Positions 25,711-34,749 are shown, counted from the stretch's first letter. The stretch is DNA of 64,000 bases from Nonomuraea montanisoli (GCF_013363975.1 NZ_JABWGN010000010.1:310001-374000), one strand, 5' to 3'. Notes: generated from the letters alone by a model not told the origin. Made by a program: numbers and translations.

Positions 25711-26702
25711 CAGTCCTGTGCCTTTCCCCCGGCGATGCGGCTGATGATGAGCGCGACCAGGATGATCGCACCGTAGACGACCGGCTGCCAGAAGCCCGAG
25801 ACGCCCTTGAGCGTGAGGATGTTCTGCACCAGGCCGATGACGAGGACGCCGGTCAGCGCGCCGAGGATCGTGCCCTTGCCGCCGTCCATGCTGACGCCGC
25901 CGATGACCGCCGCCGCGAACACCATGAAGATCCAGCCGACGCCCTGGTTGGAGCCGATCGCGCCGAGCCGGCCGGTCTCCAGCACGCCCGCGAGCGCCGC
26001 CAGCGTGCCGCCGAGGATGAACACCCCCCACAGCACCCGGTCCACGCGGATGCCGGCGGCGCGGGCGGCGTCGATGTTGCCGCCGATGGCGTACAGCGAA
26101 CGGCCGATCCGGAAGTAGGCGAGCCCGGCGATGCCCGCCGCGAACAGCACCCCGGCGATCCAGATGGAGGCCGGCAGCCCGAGCCACACGGCGCTGCCCA
26201 GGTAGAGGATCGAGTCGGGGAGCTCGAAGAGCGTCTTGCCCTGCGTGGGGCCGAGCTGGAGCCCGTGCACGATGATCAGCATCGCCAGCGTCACGATGAA
26301 CGCCGACAGCTGGAACTTGATGATCAGGAAGCCGTTGAAGGCGCCGATGACCGCCCCCACCAGCAGGCAGAGCGGGATGACCAGGCCGCCGGGCAGGCCG
26401 AGCCCGAACCCGCCGGCCGAGGCCGGGATCACCATCATGACCGCGATGGCCGGCGCCATGCCGACCGTCGACTCCAGCGACAGGTCGAACTTGCCGGAGA
26501 TCAGGATCATGGCCTCGGCCAGCACGAGCAGGCTGATCGCGGCCTGCTGCTGGAGCACGTTCGTCAGGTTGCCGCTCGTCAGGAACGTCGGGTCGAGGAA
26601 CGCGCCCACGACGAGCAGGATGAGGATCACCGGGACGAGGGTCAGGTCCCGGAACCGGGCGAGCCGCACCCGGGGGGCCGGCGACGCGGTCAGTGTCGTC
26701 AC
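25710..26702 (-). CDS. Sugar ABC transporter permease (RbsC type)
   Basis: A 330-residue BPD_transp_2 permease with eight or more hydrophobic segments and the family motifs ALAEAMILISGKFDLSLES and AVIGGVSMDGGKGTILGALTGVLVIGLVQNIL. The GTG start at 26702 overlaps the ATPase stop by four bases. It should form the membrane channel for the 6-deoxy-sugar receptor encoded two genes upstream. Confidence 0.92.
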   Translation of the reverse strand: MTTLTASPAPRVRLARFRDLTLVPVILILLVVGAFLDPTFLTSGNLTNVLQQQAAISLLVLAEAMILISGKFDLSLESTVGMAPAIAVMMVIPASAGGFGLGLPGGLVIPLCLLVGAVIGAFNGFLIIKFQLSAFIVTLAMLIIVHGLQLGPTQGKTLFELPDSILYLGSAVWLGLPASIWIAGVLFAAGIAGLAYFRIGRSLYAIGGNIDAARAAGIRVDRVLWGVFILGGTLAALAGVLETGRLGAIGSNQGVGWIFMVFAAAVIGGVSMDGGKGTILGALTGVLVIGLVQNILTLKGVSGFWQPVVYGAIILVALIISRIAGGKAQD

Positions 26703-28177
26703 TGTTCAATGCCTTCCATCACGGCCACGAGCTCGTGGTCGGTCCACCCACGGGGCACGTCCTTCACGACCCGGCCGTGGAACATCACCAGCACCCGATC
26801 GCAGACGCGCAGGTCGTCGAGGTCGTCGGAGACGAGTACGGCGCCGGCGCCCCGCTCGACGGCGTCCTCGACGGCGCCGAGCAGGGCCTGCTTGGCCTTG
26901 ACGTCGACGCCCGCCGTCGGGTTGATCACTACCAGCGCGGACGGGTCGTCGACCAGCGCCCGCGCGAACACCACCTTCTGCGCGTTGCCGCCGGACAGGT
27001 CGCCGACGGGCTGCCCGGGCCCTTCCGTCTTGATGTCGAGGTCGTCGATGAGCTGGACGGCCCGGGCCCGCTGCCGCGACGGCGAGACCGTGCCGAAGCG
27101 GCCGAGCTTGCCCGCGATGGGGATGGTGGCGTTCTCGGCGATCGACAGCAGCGGCACGAAGCCCTCGTGGTGGCGGTCCTCGGGGACGAAGCCGAGGCCG
27201 GCGCGCAGGGCGGACGGCACGTCGCCGGGCCGTACCCGGACGCCGTCGACCGTGACCGTGCCGGCGTCGGGCCTGCGCAGGCCGACGAGGGTCTCGGCGA
27301 GCCCGACCTTGCCGCTGCTGGCCGAGCCGGCCAGGCCCACCACCTCGCCGGAGCGGACGGTGAGGTCCACCTCTCGGTAGCGGCCGGCCAGCGACAGGCC
27401 CTCCCCCGCGAGCACGACGCGCTCGCCCGGGGTGCGGGCACGGGACTGGTAGGCGGCGGTGGCCTCGCCGGTCATGGCGCCCACCAGCTCGTCGTGGGAG
27501 AAGCCGGCGACGGGCCGGGTGACGATGTGCCGGGCGTCGCGGAAGACCGTGACGCTCTGGCAGATCTCGTACACCTCGTCCAGGTGGTGGGAGATGTACA
27601 TCATCGTGACGCCCTGCTCGCGCAGCGACCGCATGCGGGCGAACAGCCGCTCGATGGCGGGACCGTCGAGGCGGGCGGTCGGCTCGTCGAGGATGATGAA
27701 GCGGGCGCCGAACGACAGCGCCCGGGCGATCTCGACGAGCTGGCGCTGCTCGACGCTCAGGTCGCCGGCCAGCGCCTGGACGTCCACGTCCACCTCGTAC
27801 GTGTCGAGCAGCTCGCGCGCCCTGGCCCGCAGCGCCCGCCACCTGATCACGCCGCCGTCGGTCTGCCGGTTGAGGAACAGGTTCTCGGCGACCGTGAGCG
27901 CGGGGATGATCGTGGACTTCTGGTAGACGCAGGCGACGCGCCGCCGCCACGCGTCGCGGTCGGCGAGGGCCGGCGCGGGCTCCCCCGCGAACAGCACCTC
28001 GCCCTCGTCGGCGGGCTGGAGGCCGGTGAGGATCGACACCAGCGTGGACTTGCCGGCGCCGTTCCGGCCGACGAGGGCGTGCGTCTCGCCCTCGGCGATC
28101 GCGATGCTCGCGCCGTTGAGCGCCACGGTCGGCCCGAAGCGCTTCACGACATTACGAGCTTCAACGTGATATTTCAT
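26699..28177 (-). CDS. Sugar ABC transporter ATPase with two ABC domains
   Basis: A 492-residue RbsA-type ATPase. The first domain has Walker A GRNGAGKST, signature LSVEQRQLVEIARAL and Walker B IILDEPT. The second, diverged as usual, has GLAGSASSGKVGLAE in place of Walker A and LSGGNAQKVVFARAL. The frame is open far upstream, but the ATG at 28177 (MKYHVEARNVVKRFG) overlaps the binding-protein stop by one base and is the family start. Confidence 0.92.
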   Translation of the reverse strand: MKYHVEARNVVKRFGPTVALNGASIAIAEGETHALVGRNGAGKSTLVSILTGLQPADEGEVLFAGEPAPALADRDAWRRRVACVYQKSTIIPALTVAENLFLNRQTDGGVIRWRALRARARELLDTYEVDVDVQALAGDLSVEQRQLVEIARALSFGARFIILDEPTARLDGPAIERLFARMRSLREQGVTMMYISHHLDEVYEICQSVTVFRDARHIVTRPVAGFSHDELVGAMTGEATAAYQSRARTPGERVVLAGEGLSLAGRYREVDLTVRSGEVVGLAGSASSGKVGLAETLVGLRRPDAGTVTVDGVRVRPGDVPSALRAGLGFVPEDRHHEGFVPLLSIAENATIPIAGKLGRFGTVSPSRQRARAVQLIDDLDIKTEGPGQPVGDLSGGNAQKVVFARALVDDPSALVVINPTAGVDVKAKQALLGAVEDAVERGAGAVLVSDDLDDLRVCDRVLVMFHGRVVKDVPRGWTDHELVAVMEGIEQ

Positions 28178-29208
28178 CACTTGACCTGATTGCCCCAGAG
28201 GTTCTTGTCGTCCACGTTGTCCTTGGTCACCAGCGGCGCCGGAAGCTGGTCCTCCAGGCCGTTGGGGAGCTGGATGATCGTGCTGTCGTGGTCGGTCGGT
28301 CCCGGCTTGAACGTCTTCCCGTCGAGCGACGCCTTCGCGTAGAACATCGCGTACTTCGCGTACAGGTCGGCCGGCTGCGAGACCGTGGCGTCGATCTCGC
28401 CCTTGCGGATCGCCTCCAGCTCCTCCGGGATGCCGTCGTTGGAGATCACGAAGACGTGCTTGGGGTCGCCCGGCGGCACCAGCAGGTTCTTCTGCTTGAG
28501 CACCTGGAGCGTCGGGGCCAGGTGGACGCCGCCGGCGTGCATGTAGATCCCCTTGATGTCGGGGTTCTGCTCCAGGCGGGTCTGCAGCATGGACGCGGCC
28601 TTGCTGCCCTCCCACTCCGTCGGCTCCTCGAAGACGGTGATCCCGGGGAACTTCGTCTTCATGCACTCGCGGAACGCCTCGGCCCGGTCACGGCCGTTGA
28701 TCGAGCTGAGCGAGCCCATGAGCTGCACGACCTTGCCCTTGCCGCCCAGCTTCTCGCCGAGGAACTCGCAGGCCTTGGTCCCGTAGGCCCGGTTGTCGGC
28801 ACGGACCACCATGGAGACCTTGCCCTTGTCGGGCCGGGTGTCCACGGACACGACGGGGATCTTCTTGTTCTCCAGTTGCTGGAGGGTCGTGGCGATGGCC
28901 CCGGTGTCCTGCGGGGCCATGACGATCGCCTTGGCCCCCTGCCCGACCAGCGCCTGGACGTTGCTGACGAGCTTGGCCACGTCGTTCTGCGAGTTGGTGG
29001 GCGGCATCAGGTCCACCTTCTGCTCGGCGGCCATCTGCGGGACGTACTTGATGTAGGAGTTCCAGAAGTCGGAGTCGGCGCGCGGGTAGTCGATGCCGAC
29101 CTTCCCGCCGCCCGCCGCGCCGCTGCCGGTGGTGGACGTACTGCTGGAGCCGCAGGCTGCGACGACCGCCATGAGGGCCGCGCCGGCGACGACCGGGCCG
29201 AGCTTCAT
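28177..29208 (-). CDS. Sugar ABC transporter substrate-binding lipoprotein (RbsB type)
   Basis: A 343-residue periplasmic-binding-protein-like receptor. The signal peptide ends in a lipobox (AVVAACGSSS), followed by a Ser/Thr linker, so it should be a surface lipoprotein. Parts typical of the family are AIVMAPQDTGAIATTLQQLENKKIPVVSVDTRPD and HVFVISNDGIPEELEAIRKGEIDATVSQ. It is probably the L-fucose-type sugar receptor. A strong hairpin lies upstream, between it and the dehydrogenase gene. Confidence 0.9.
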   Translation of the reverse strand: MKLGPVVAGAALMAVVAACGSSSTSTTGSGAAGGGKVGIDYPRADSDFWNSYIKYVPQMAAEQKVDLMPPTNSQNDVAKLVSNVQALVGQGAKAIVMAPQDTGAIATTLQQLENKKIPVVSVDTRPDKGKVSMVVRADNRAYGTKACEFLGEKLGGKGKVVQLMGSLSSINGRDRAEAFRECMKTKFPGITVFEEPTEWEGSKAASMLQTRLEQNPDIKGIYMHAGGVHLAPTLQVLKQKNLLVPPGDPKHVFVISNDGIPEELEAIRKGEIDATVSQPADLYAKYAMFYAKASLDGKTFKPGPTDHDSTIIQLPNGLEDQLPAPLVTKDNVDDKNLWGNQVK

Positions 29209-29231
29209 CGTGGAGACACCTTCCTCGGACC

Positions 29232-29258
29232 GGGCCGGCCCCCCGCTGGGGCCGGCCC
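29232..29258 (-). promoter_or_regulatory. Intra-operon hairpin before the sugar-binding protein gene
   Basis: GGGCCGGCCCC and GGGGCCGGCCC form an eleven-pair stem with a five-base loop, between the SDR stop and the binding-protein start. There is no run of T residues on either side, so it is more likely an RNA stabiliser or attenuator that sets receptor level than a terminator. Confidence 0.6.
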
Positions 29259-29296
29259 TGTGGTGCTGTTTTCAGTTGGCGGGCTACGGGTGCGCC

Positions 29297-30031
29297 TCAG
29301 GGGGCGGGGCGCAGGCGCAGCCCCTGCATGCCTCCGTCGACGGCGAGCGCCATGCCCGTGGTCGCGCTCGCCTCCGGGCTCGCCAGGTAGGCGATCGCGG
29401 CGGCGACCTCCTCGGCGGTGACCAGGCGGCCCATCGGCTGCCTGGCGTTCAGCGCCCTGCGCTCCGCCTCCGGGTCGTCGGCGGTGTCGAGCAGCCGGCC
29501 GACCCACGGCGTGTCGGCGGTGCCGGGGTTCACGCAGTTGACGCGGATGCCCTCGCGTACGTGGTCGGCGGCCATCGCGAGGGTCAGCGACAGCACCGCG
29601 CCCTTGGTGGCGCTGTAGAGGGCGCGGTTCGGCAGGCCCGCCGTGGCGGCGATGGAGCAGGTGTTGACGATCACCGCGTGCTCCGACCGGCGCAGGTACG
29701 GCAGCGCCGCCCGGCTCACCCGGACGATGCCGAGCACGTTGACGTCGAAGACCCGCTGCCACTCGCTGTCGGGGTTGTCCTCGACCGTGCCCTGGGCGCC
29801 GATGCCGGCGTTGTTGACGACGACGTCGATGCCGCCGAGCCGTTCGGCCGCCTCGGCGACCGCCGCGCGCACGCCCGCGTCGTCGGTGACGTCCGCCTTG
29901 ATGCCGACGAACGGCTCACCGGGGGGACGCAGGTCGAGGCAGGCGACCTTCATGCCGCGCTCGGCCAGCAGGGTCGCGGTGGCCAGGCCGATGCCGGACC
30001 CGCCTCCTGTCACGATCGCTCTGAGACTCAT
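29297..30031 (-). CDS. SDR, probable 2-keto-3-deoxy-L-fuconate dehydrogenase
   Basis: A 244-residue short-chain dehydrogenase: TGGGSGIG cofactor motif, NNAG, and the Ser/Tyr/Lys set in NTCSIAATAGLPNRALYSATKG. In the non-phosphorylative L-fucose route an SDR oxidises 2-keto-3-deoxy-L-fuconate to the 2,4-diketo form. It lies exactly between the dehydratase and transporter genes. The ATG at 30031 overlaps the dehydratase stop by four bases. Confidence 0.85.
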   Translation of the reverse strand: MSLRAIVTGGGSGIGLATATLLAERGMKVACLDLRPPGEPFVGIKADVTDDAGVRAAVAEAAERLGGIDVVVNNAGIGAQGTVEDNPDSEWQRVFDVNVLGIVRVSRAALPYLRRSEHAVIVNTCSIAATAGLPNRALYSATKGAVLSLTLAMAADHVREGIRVNCVNPGTADTPWVGRLLDTADDPEAERRALNARQPMGRLVTAEEVAAAIAYLASPEASATTGMALAVDGGMQGLRLRPAP

Positions 30032-31356
30032 GCGTCCTTCCAGACCTCGCCGTCGGGGAACCTGTGGGCCGCGATCGACTCGGGGCGCATCTCCGCGCTG
30101 AAGCCCGGCGCGGAGGGGGCGCGGTAGCGTCCGTTGTCGATGACGACCGGGTCGGTGAAGTGCTCGTGCAGGTGGTCGACGTACTCGATGACCCGGTTCT
30201 CCATGGAGCCGCTGATCGCCACGTAGTCGAACATCGACAGGTGCTGCACCAGCTCGCACAGCCCGACCCCGCCCGCGTGCGGGCAGACCGGGACGCCGAA
30301 GCGGGCCGCGAGCAGCAGGATCGCGATGTTCTCGTTGACGCCGCCGACCCGCGCCGCGTCGATCTGCAGGTACGACAGGGCGCCGGCCTGGAGCAGCTGC
30401 TTGAAGACGATGCGGTTCTGCACGTGCTCGCCGGTGGCCACCGGGATGGGGCGGATGCCCTCGGCGATCGCGGCGTGGCCGAGCACGTCGTCGGGGCTGG
30501 TCGGCTCCTCCACCCAGTGCGGGTTGAACTCGCCGAGCGCCCTGACCCAGGCGATGGCGGAGTCGACGTCCCAGCGCTGGTTGGCGTCGATCGCGATCGG
30601 GTAGTCGGGCCCGCACACCTCGCGGGCCACCCGGAAGCGGCGCACGTCGTCGGCGAGGTCGGCGCCCACCTTGAGCTTGATCTGCCCGAACCCCTGGTCC
30701 AGGGCCTCCTTGCAGAGCCGCCGCAGCTTGTCGTCGTCGTAGCCGAGCCAGCCGGGCGAGGTGGTGTAGGCGGGGAAGCCCTCGCGCCGGAGCGTCTCGA
30801 TCCGCTCTGCTTTGCCGTCCTCGGCCTGCCGGAGGATCTGGAGCGCCTGCTCGGGGGTGAGGGCGTCGCTGAGGTAGCGGAAGTCGACCAGGTCGACGAT
30901 CTCCTCGGGGGTCATCTCCGACAGCAGCAGCCAGAGCGGCTTGCCCGCGCGCCTGGCCTTGAGGTCCCACAGGGCGTTGACCACGGCGGAGATCGCCATG
31001 TGCATGACGCCCTTCTCGGGGCCCAGCCAGCGCAGCTGCGAGTCGTTGACCATCTCCTTGTAGAGCGCGCCGAGGTCCTCGGCGTCCCTGCCGATCACGT
31101 GCGGCCGCAGGGCGGTGATGGCACCGGTCTGCACGTCGTTGCCGCGCCCGATCGTGAACGCGAACCCGTGGCCGGAGAAGCCGTCGTCGGTTTTCAGGAC
31201 GACGTAGGCGGCGGAGTAGTCGGGGTCGGGGTTCATGGCGTCGGAGCCGTCCAGCTCGCGCGAGGTGGGGAAGCGGACGTCGTGCGTCTCCATCTCCACG
31301 ATCCGGTACGTCCGCGCCGCCGCACCGTTCGCAGCCTCCGTGACCTCCCCCGTCAT
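30028..31356 (-). CDS. L-fuconate dehydratase (enolase superfamily)
   Basis: A 442-residue mandelate-racemase-group enzyme. Catalytic and metal residues are visible: KLKVG (Lys pair), IDANQRW (Asp), VEEPTSPDD (Glu), TGEHVQNR (Glu) and CPHAGGVGLCE (His). The length and motifs such as RYLSDALTPEQ match the L-fuconate dehydratase group, which removes water to give 2-keto-3-deoxy-L-fuconate. Neighbouring genes supply the steps before and after. The product overlaps the FAH gene by four bases. Confidence 0.9.
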   Translation of the reverse strand: MTGEVTEAANGAAARTYRIVEMETHDVRFPTSRELDGSDAMNPDPDYSAAYVVLKTDDGFSGHGFAFTIGRGNDVQTGAITALRPHVIGRDAEDLGALYKEMVNDSQLRWLGPEKGVMHMAISAVVNALWDLKARRAGKPLWLLLSEMTPEEIVDLVDFRYLSDALTPEQALQILRQAEDGKAERIETLRREGFPAYTTSPGWLGYDDDKLRRLCKEALDQGFGQIKLKVGADLADDVRRFRVAREVCGPDYPIAIDANQRWDVDSAIAWVRALGEFNPHWVEEPTSPDDVLGHAAIAEGIRPIPVATGEHVQNRIVFKQLLQAGALSYLQIDAARVGGVNENIAILLLAARFGVPVCPHAGGVGLCELVQHLSMFDYVAISGSMENRVIEYVDHLHEHFTDPVVIDNGRYRAPSAPGFSAEMRPESIAAHRFPDGEVWKDA

Positions 31357-32198
31357 GCCTGCCCCACCGTCTGCCGCTGCCGGCCCAGACCCTCGATCTC
31401 CAGCTCCATCACGTCGCCGGCCCGCAGGTACGGCTGGCCGGCCATGCCCAGGGCGACGCCGGCCGGGGTGCCGGTGTTGATGACGTCACCGGGTTCGAGC
31501 ACCATGAACTGACTCAGGTAGCGCACGATCTCGGCGACGTCGAAGATCATGTTCTTGGTGTCGCCGTTCTGGCGCAGCTCGCCGTTCACCCAGAGCCGCA
31601 GTGCCAGGCTCTGCGGGTCGGCGATCTCGTCGGCCGTCACCAGCCACGGTCCCAGGGGGTTGAACGTCTCGCACGACTTGCCCTTGTCCCACTGGCCGCC
31701 GCGCTCAAGCTGGAACTCCCGTTCGGAGACGTCGTTGGACACGGCGTACCCGGCGACGACGTCCAGCGCCTCCTCGCGGCTGTCGAGGTAGCGGGCCCGC
31801 CTGCCGATGACGATCGCGAGCTCGACCTCCCAGTCGGTCTTCACGCTGCCGCGCGGCACGAGCACCTCGTCGTACGGTCCGACCATGGTGTTGGCGGCCT
31901 TCATGAACACGACCGGCTCGGCCGGCACGTCGGCGCCGGACTCGGCGGCGTGGTCGCTGTAGTTGAGCCCGATGCACACGATCTTGCCGGGCCGCGCGAT
32001 CGGCGGTCCGACCCGCAGCCCCTCGCCCACGACGACGGGCAGCTCGTCGCGCTCCAACGCCTCACGGACGCGGGCCACTCCCCCGGAGGCGAGGAAAGCC
32101 CCGTCGATTTCGGGCTCTCCGATGTCACGCAGGTTGCCGGCGTCGTCCATCACCACCGGCCGCTCCTGCCCGACAGGTCCTACTCGCAGCAGCTTCAC
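31353..32198 (-). CDS. FAH-family hydrolase, probable 2,4-diketo-3-deoxy-L-fuconate hydrolase
   Basis: A 281-residue fumarylacetoacetate-hydrolase-fold protein and first gene of the operon. Metal ligands are in WEVELAIVIGRRAR, with GYAVSNDVSEREFQ and INTGTPAGVALGM after it. In this pathway an FAH hydrolase splits the diketo acid to pyruvate and L-lactate. The GTG at 32198 has GAAGGA upstream; earlier in-frame codons would run through the operator. Transcription probably starts near 32225-32240. Confidence 0.88.
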   Translation of the reverse strand: MKLLRVGPVGQERPVVMDDAGNLRDIGEPEIDGAFLASGGVARVREALERDELPVVVGEGLRVGPPIARPGKIVCIGLNYSDHAAESGADVPAEPVVFMKAANTMVGPYDEVLVPRGSVKTDWEVELAIVIGRRARYLDSREEALDVVAGYAVSNDVSEREFQLERGGQWDKGKSCETFNPLGPWLVTADEIADPQSLALRLWVNGELRQNGDTKNMIFDVAEIVRYLSQFMVLEPGDVINTGTPAGVALGMAGQPYLRAGDVMELEIEGLGRQRQTVGQA

Positions 32199-32223
32199 AC
32201 CGCATCCTTCGTCCACACAGTCC

Positions 32224-32238
32224 ATACATCGGATGTCT
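32224..32238. promoter_or_regulatory. FadR-type operator before the L-fucose-type operon
   Basis: The core ACATC-G-GATGTCTA has the whole right arm (GATGTCTA) of the palindrome before the GntR gene at 21143. The left arm differs at one to two bases. It is 26 bases upstream of the FAH gene start. Confidence 0.7.
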
Positions 32239-32573
32239 ATAGCTCCGATGCTGGTGGGAGCCATGCAGGGATGTCAAGGCTTCGGCGGGCGATACATCGG
32301 ATCCGTGGGTGGAAATATGCCGACACCGCACCCGAAGCACCGCAGCAAGAGATCAGGAAGCTCCAGAAAGCCCTCGCGGACAGGGCAAAGAGACATCGGA
32401 GGAGGGCGGGCTTCCGTTACGGGCCGGAAGGCGGAGGAGCGCGGCAAGGTCATCGGACGGCTTCGCCCATCGCCTCCGGGAGGGAGCGCATGGCGTCGAA
32501 CCGGGCGGCCCGCCGCCGCTCGCCCCGGCGTCTTCTCTGGCCGGACGACCGGACGGACAGATCCGTGAGCCGC

Positions 32574-32588
32574 AGACACCCGATGTCT
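32574..32588. promoter_or_regulatory. Further FadR-type operator copy
   Basis: AGACACCCGATGTCT matches 14 of 15 positions of the core AGACATCCGATGTCT at 21147-21161. Half-sites occur at 32292-32304 and 32391-32398. Position suggests it may serve a distal promoter of the sugar operon or the P450 side. Confidence 0.55.
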
Positions 32589-32665
32589 CATACCCCGGCG
32601 CGAGCGCGGTGAAGCGCGGGTGGCCTTGCGGGACCGGGTGCGGTTGACTTGAGGGCGAACCCGAA

Positions 32666-32679
32666 TAGAACACGTTCCA
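32666..32679. promoter_or_regulatory. KstR-type operator before the P450 gene
   Basis: TAGAACACGTTCCA is an exact match to TnnAACnnGTTnnA, 35 bases before the GTG start of the P450. The identical 14-mer occurs at 41621. Confidence 0.75.
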
Positions 32680-32714
32680 GATTGATGGGAACCGTCCCCC
32701 TGAGGTGAGCGACC

Positions 32715-33902
32715 GTGCGGATCGACCTCGTCGACCAGGATCAGTACGCGCAATCCGGACCACCCCTCGACCAGCTTCGCTGGCTGCGCGAGAACGACCC
32801 GGTCCACCGCCACGACGACGACCCCCCGTTCTGGGCGGTCACCCGCTACGAGGACGTCGTGTACGTGTCCAGGCGCTCCGACCTCTTCTCCTCGGAGCGC
32901 CGGCTCGCGCTGTTCCACGAGGTTCCGGAGGAGCAGCGGGTCTTCCAGCGGATGATGATGCTCAACCAGGACCCGCCGGAGCACACGCGCCGGCGCTCGC
33001 TGGTCAACCGGGGCTTCACGCCGCGCACGATCGGGGCGTTGGAGCAGCACATCCGCGACATCTGCGACGACCTGCTGGACAAGTGCTCGGGCGAGGTGGA
33101 CTTCGTCACCGAGGTCGCCGCCCCGCTGCCCCTGTACGTCATCTGCGAGCTGCTCGGCGCGCCCGTGTCCGACCGCGACAAGCTCTTCTCCTGGTCGAAC
33201 CGGATGATCGGCGCCCAGGACCCCGACTACGCGGACACGCCCGGCGGCGAGGGCGGGGCCGCGGCCATGGAGCTCTACGCGTACGCCAACGAACTGGCCG
33301 CCCAGCGCCGCGCGAACCCCAGGGACGACATCGTCACCAGGCTCATCCAGCCGGACGAGCACGGCCAGACGCTCGACGAGAACGAGTTCGACCTGTTCGT
33401 GCTGCTGCTCGTCGTGGCGGGCAACGAGACGACCCGCAACGCCGCCTCGGGCGGCATGCTGGCCCTGTCCGACCACCCGGAGCAGTGGGAGCGCCTGGTC
33501 GCCGACCCGTCGATGGCGCGCACGGCCGCCGACGAGATCGTCCGCTGGGTGTCCCCGGTCAACCTGTTCCGCCGCACGGCCACCCAGGACGTCACGCTCG
33601 GCGACAAGGAGATCAAGGAGAACGACAAGGTCGTCGTGTTCTACTCCTCGGCCAACCGGGACTCCTCGGTCTTCCCCGACCCGGACGTCTTCGACATCGG
33701 CCGCGACCCGAACCCGCACATCGGCTTCGGCGGCGGGGGCGCCCACTTCTGCCTGGGCAACCACCTGGCCAAGCTGGAGCTCAAGGTGCTGTTCGAGCAG
33801 CTCGCCCGCCGCTACCCGCGCCTGCGCCGCACCGGCGAGGCGCGGCGGCTGCGCTCGAACTTCATCAACGGCATCAAGGAGCTGCCGGTCAGGGTGAACT
33901 GA
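32715..33902 (+). CDS. Cytochrome P450, CYP124/CYP125-like
   Basis: A 395-residue soluble P450. Oxygen-activation helix AGNETTRN, ExxR in ADEIVRW, and heme loop FGGGGAHFCLGNHL with ligand Cys346. The C-terminal half resembles mycobacterial CYP124 and CYP125 (VEEIVRW-type helix K, SANRDSSVF, NPNPHIGFGGGGAHFCLG). CYP125 and CYP124 hydroxylate the sterol side-chain terminus, the entry step to degradation. A KstR-type site before it supports a sterol role, but the exact CYP family is open. Redox partner may be the ferredoxin at 47144. Confidence 0.87.
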   Translation: MRIDLVDQDQYAQSGPPLDQLRWLRENDPVHRHDDDPPFWAVTRYEDVVYVSRRSDLFSSERRLALFHEVPEEQRVFQRMMMLNQDPPEHTRRRSLVNRGFTPRTIGALEQHIRDICDDLLDKCSGEVDFVTEVAAPLPLYVICELLGAPVSDRDKLFSWSNRMIGAQDPDYADTPGGEGGAAAMELYAYANELAAQRRANPRDDIVTRLIQPDEHGQTLDENEFDLFVLLLVVAGNETTRNAASGGMLALSDHPEQWERLVADPSMARTAADEIVRWVSPVNLFRRTATQDVTLGDKEIKENDKVVVFYSSANRDSSVFPDPDVFDIGRDPNPHIGFGGGGAHFCLGNHLAKLELKVLFEQLARRYPRLRRTGEARRLRSNFINGIKELPVRVN

Positions 33903-33921
33903 CGCGCTCCCGTGGAGCCGC

Positions 33922-34689
33922 TCAGACGGTCTTGATCACTCCTCCGTCGGCGAGGTAGTCGGCGCCGGTGAGGTTGCCGGACACCGGGGACGCGAGGAAG
34001 GCCACCAGGGCGGCGGTCTCCTCGGGCTCGGTGAGCCGTCCGGTGGTGATGCCCATCTGGCCGGGCACGCGGGCCAGGAACTCGTCGAGCTCCACCCCGG
34101 CCGCCCGGGCCAGCTCACCGGCGAAGCCGTCGGGGTCGCCCCAGTTGCGGGTGCGCGTCGGCCCCGGGCTCACGGTCAGGGCCCGTAGCCCCTGCCCGCC
34201 GAACTCCTCGGCGAGCCCCTTGGTCAGGTTCGTCAGGGCGGCCTTGGCGGTGCCGTAGTCGATCGGCTTGAACGCGGCCCGGGCGCCGATGGAGGACACG
34301 TTCACCACGACCCCGCGCCGCCGGAGCAGCCCGGGCAGCAGGGAGCGGGTGACGCGCACGGTGGCGAAGAGGTTGAGCTGGAAGGTGGCGAGCCAGGTCT
34401 CGTCGTCGATGTCCAGGAAGCCGCCGGCCCGCATGCTGGCGTCCATGACCCCGCCCAGGTTGTTCACGAGGACGTCCGCGTCCCCGGCCGCCTCAGCGAG
34501 GGTGCGCACACCCTCGGGGGTGGTGAGATCCGCCCGCACGGTGACCACGTCGGCCTGCTCCGCGGTCATGGTGCGGGCGGCGGCGATCACCCGGGCGCCC
34601 TCGGCGGCGAACGCCCGCACGACGGCGAGACCGATGCCCTTGCTAGCACCGGTGACGACGACGGTCTTGTCCTTGAGCTGCAGATCCAT
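33922..34689 (-). CDS. SDR-family oxidoreductase
   Basis: A 255-residue short-chain dehydrogenase: TGASKGIG, NNLGG and the Ser/Tyr/Lys triad in NVSSIGARAAFKPIDYGTAKAA. The substrate is unknown. It follows a tetR gene on the same strand and has a shared-type operator in between, so it is probably the regulated target. It is convergent with the P450 gene. Confidence 0.88.
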   Translation of the reverse strand: MDLQLKDKTVVVTGASKGIGLAVVRAFAAEGARVIAAARTMTAEQADVVTVRADLTTPEGVRTLAEAAGDADVLVNNLGGVMDASMRAGGFLDIDDETWLATFQLNLFATVRVTRSLLPGLLRRRGVVVNVSSIGARAAFKPIDYGTAKAALTNLTKGLAEEFGGQGLRALTVSPGPTRTRNWGDPDGFAGELARAAGVELDEFLARVPGQMGITTGRLTEPEETAALVAFLASPVSGNLTGADYLADGGVIKTV

Positions 34690-34706
34690 GGTCGGACACC
34701 TTTCTT

Positions 34707-34718
34707 GAACTCTAGTTA
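34707..34718. promoter_or_regulatory. Probable TetR operator before the SDR gene
   Basis: GAACTCTAGTTA contains the arms AACT/AGTT around two bases. The DNA upstream of the tetR gene has a related GAACTGAAGGT at 35384-35394, and both are followed by runs of A. Two related sites suggest control of both genes by the TetR protein. Confidence 0.5.
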
Positions 34719-34749
34719 CAAAAAACGGGCACGCAAAAGCCCCTGAGCA

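Larger units (their letters stand above)
32199..32714. other. Long regulatory intergenic region between the fucose-type operon and the P450 gene
   Basis: About 515 bases with no convincing gene. It holds one strong and several partial copies of the FadR-type operator (near 32224, 32292, 32391 and 32574) and, at the right end, a KstR-type site. Two regulons thus meet in one divergent region. Confidence 0.65.

Noticed and set aside
27870..27885. AACnnGTT core inside the sugar ABC ATPase gene
   Set aside because: Flanking T and A of the KstR consensus are absent and the place is inside a coding region.
32265..32612. Plus-strand frame with Arg/Lys-rich product upstream of the P450
   Set aside because: The sequence holds operator repeats and has low-complexity translation; regulatory DNA is the better reading.
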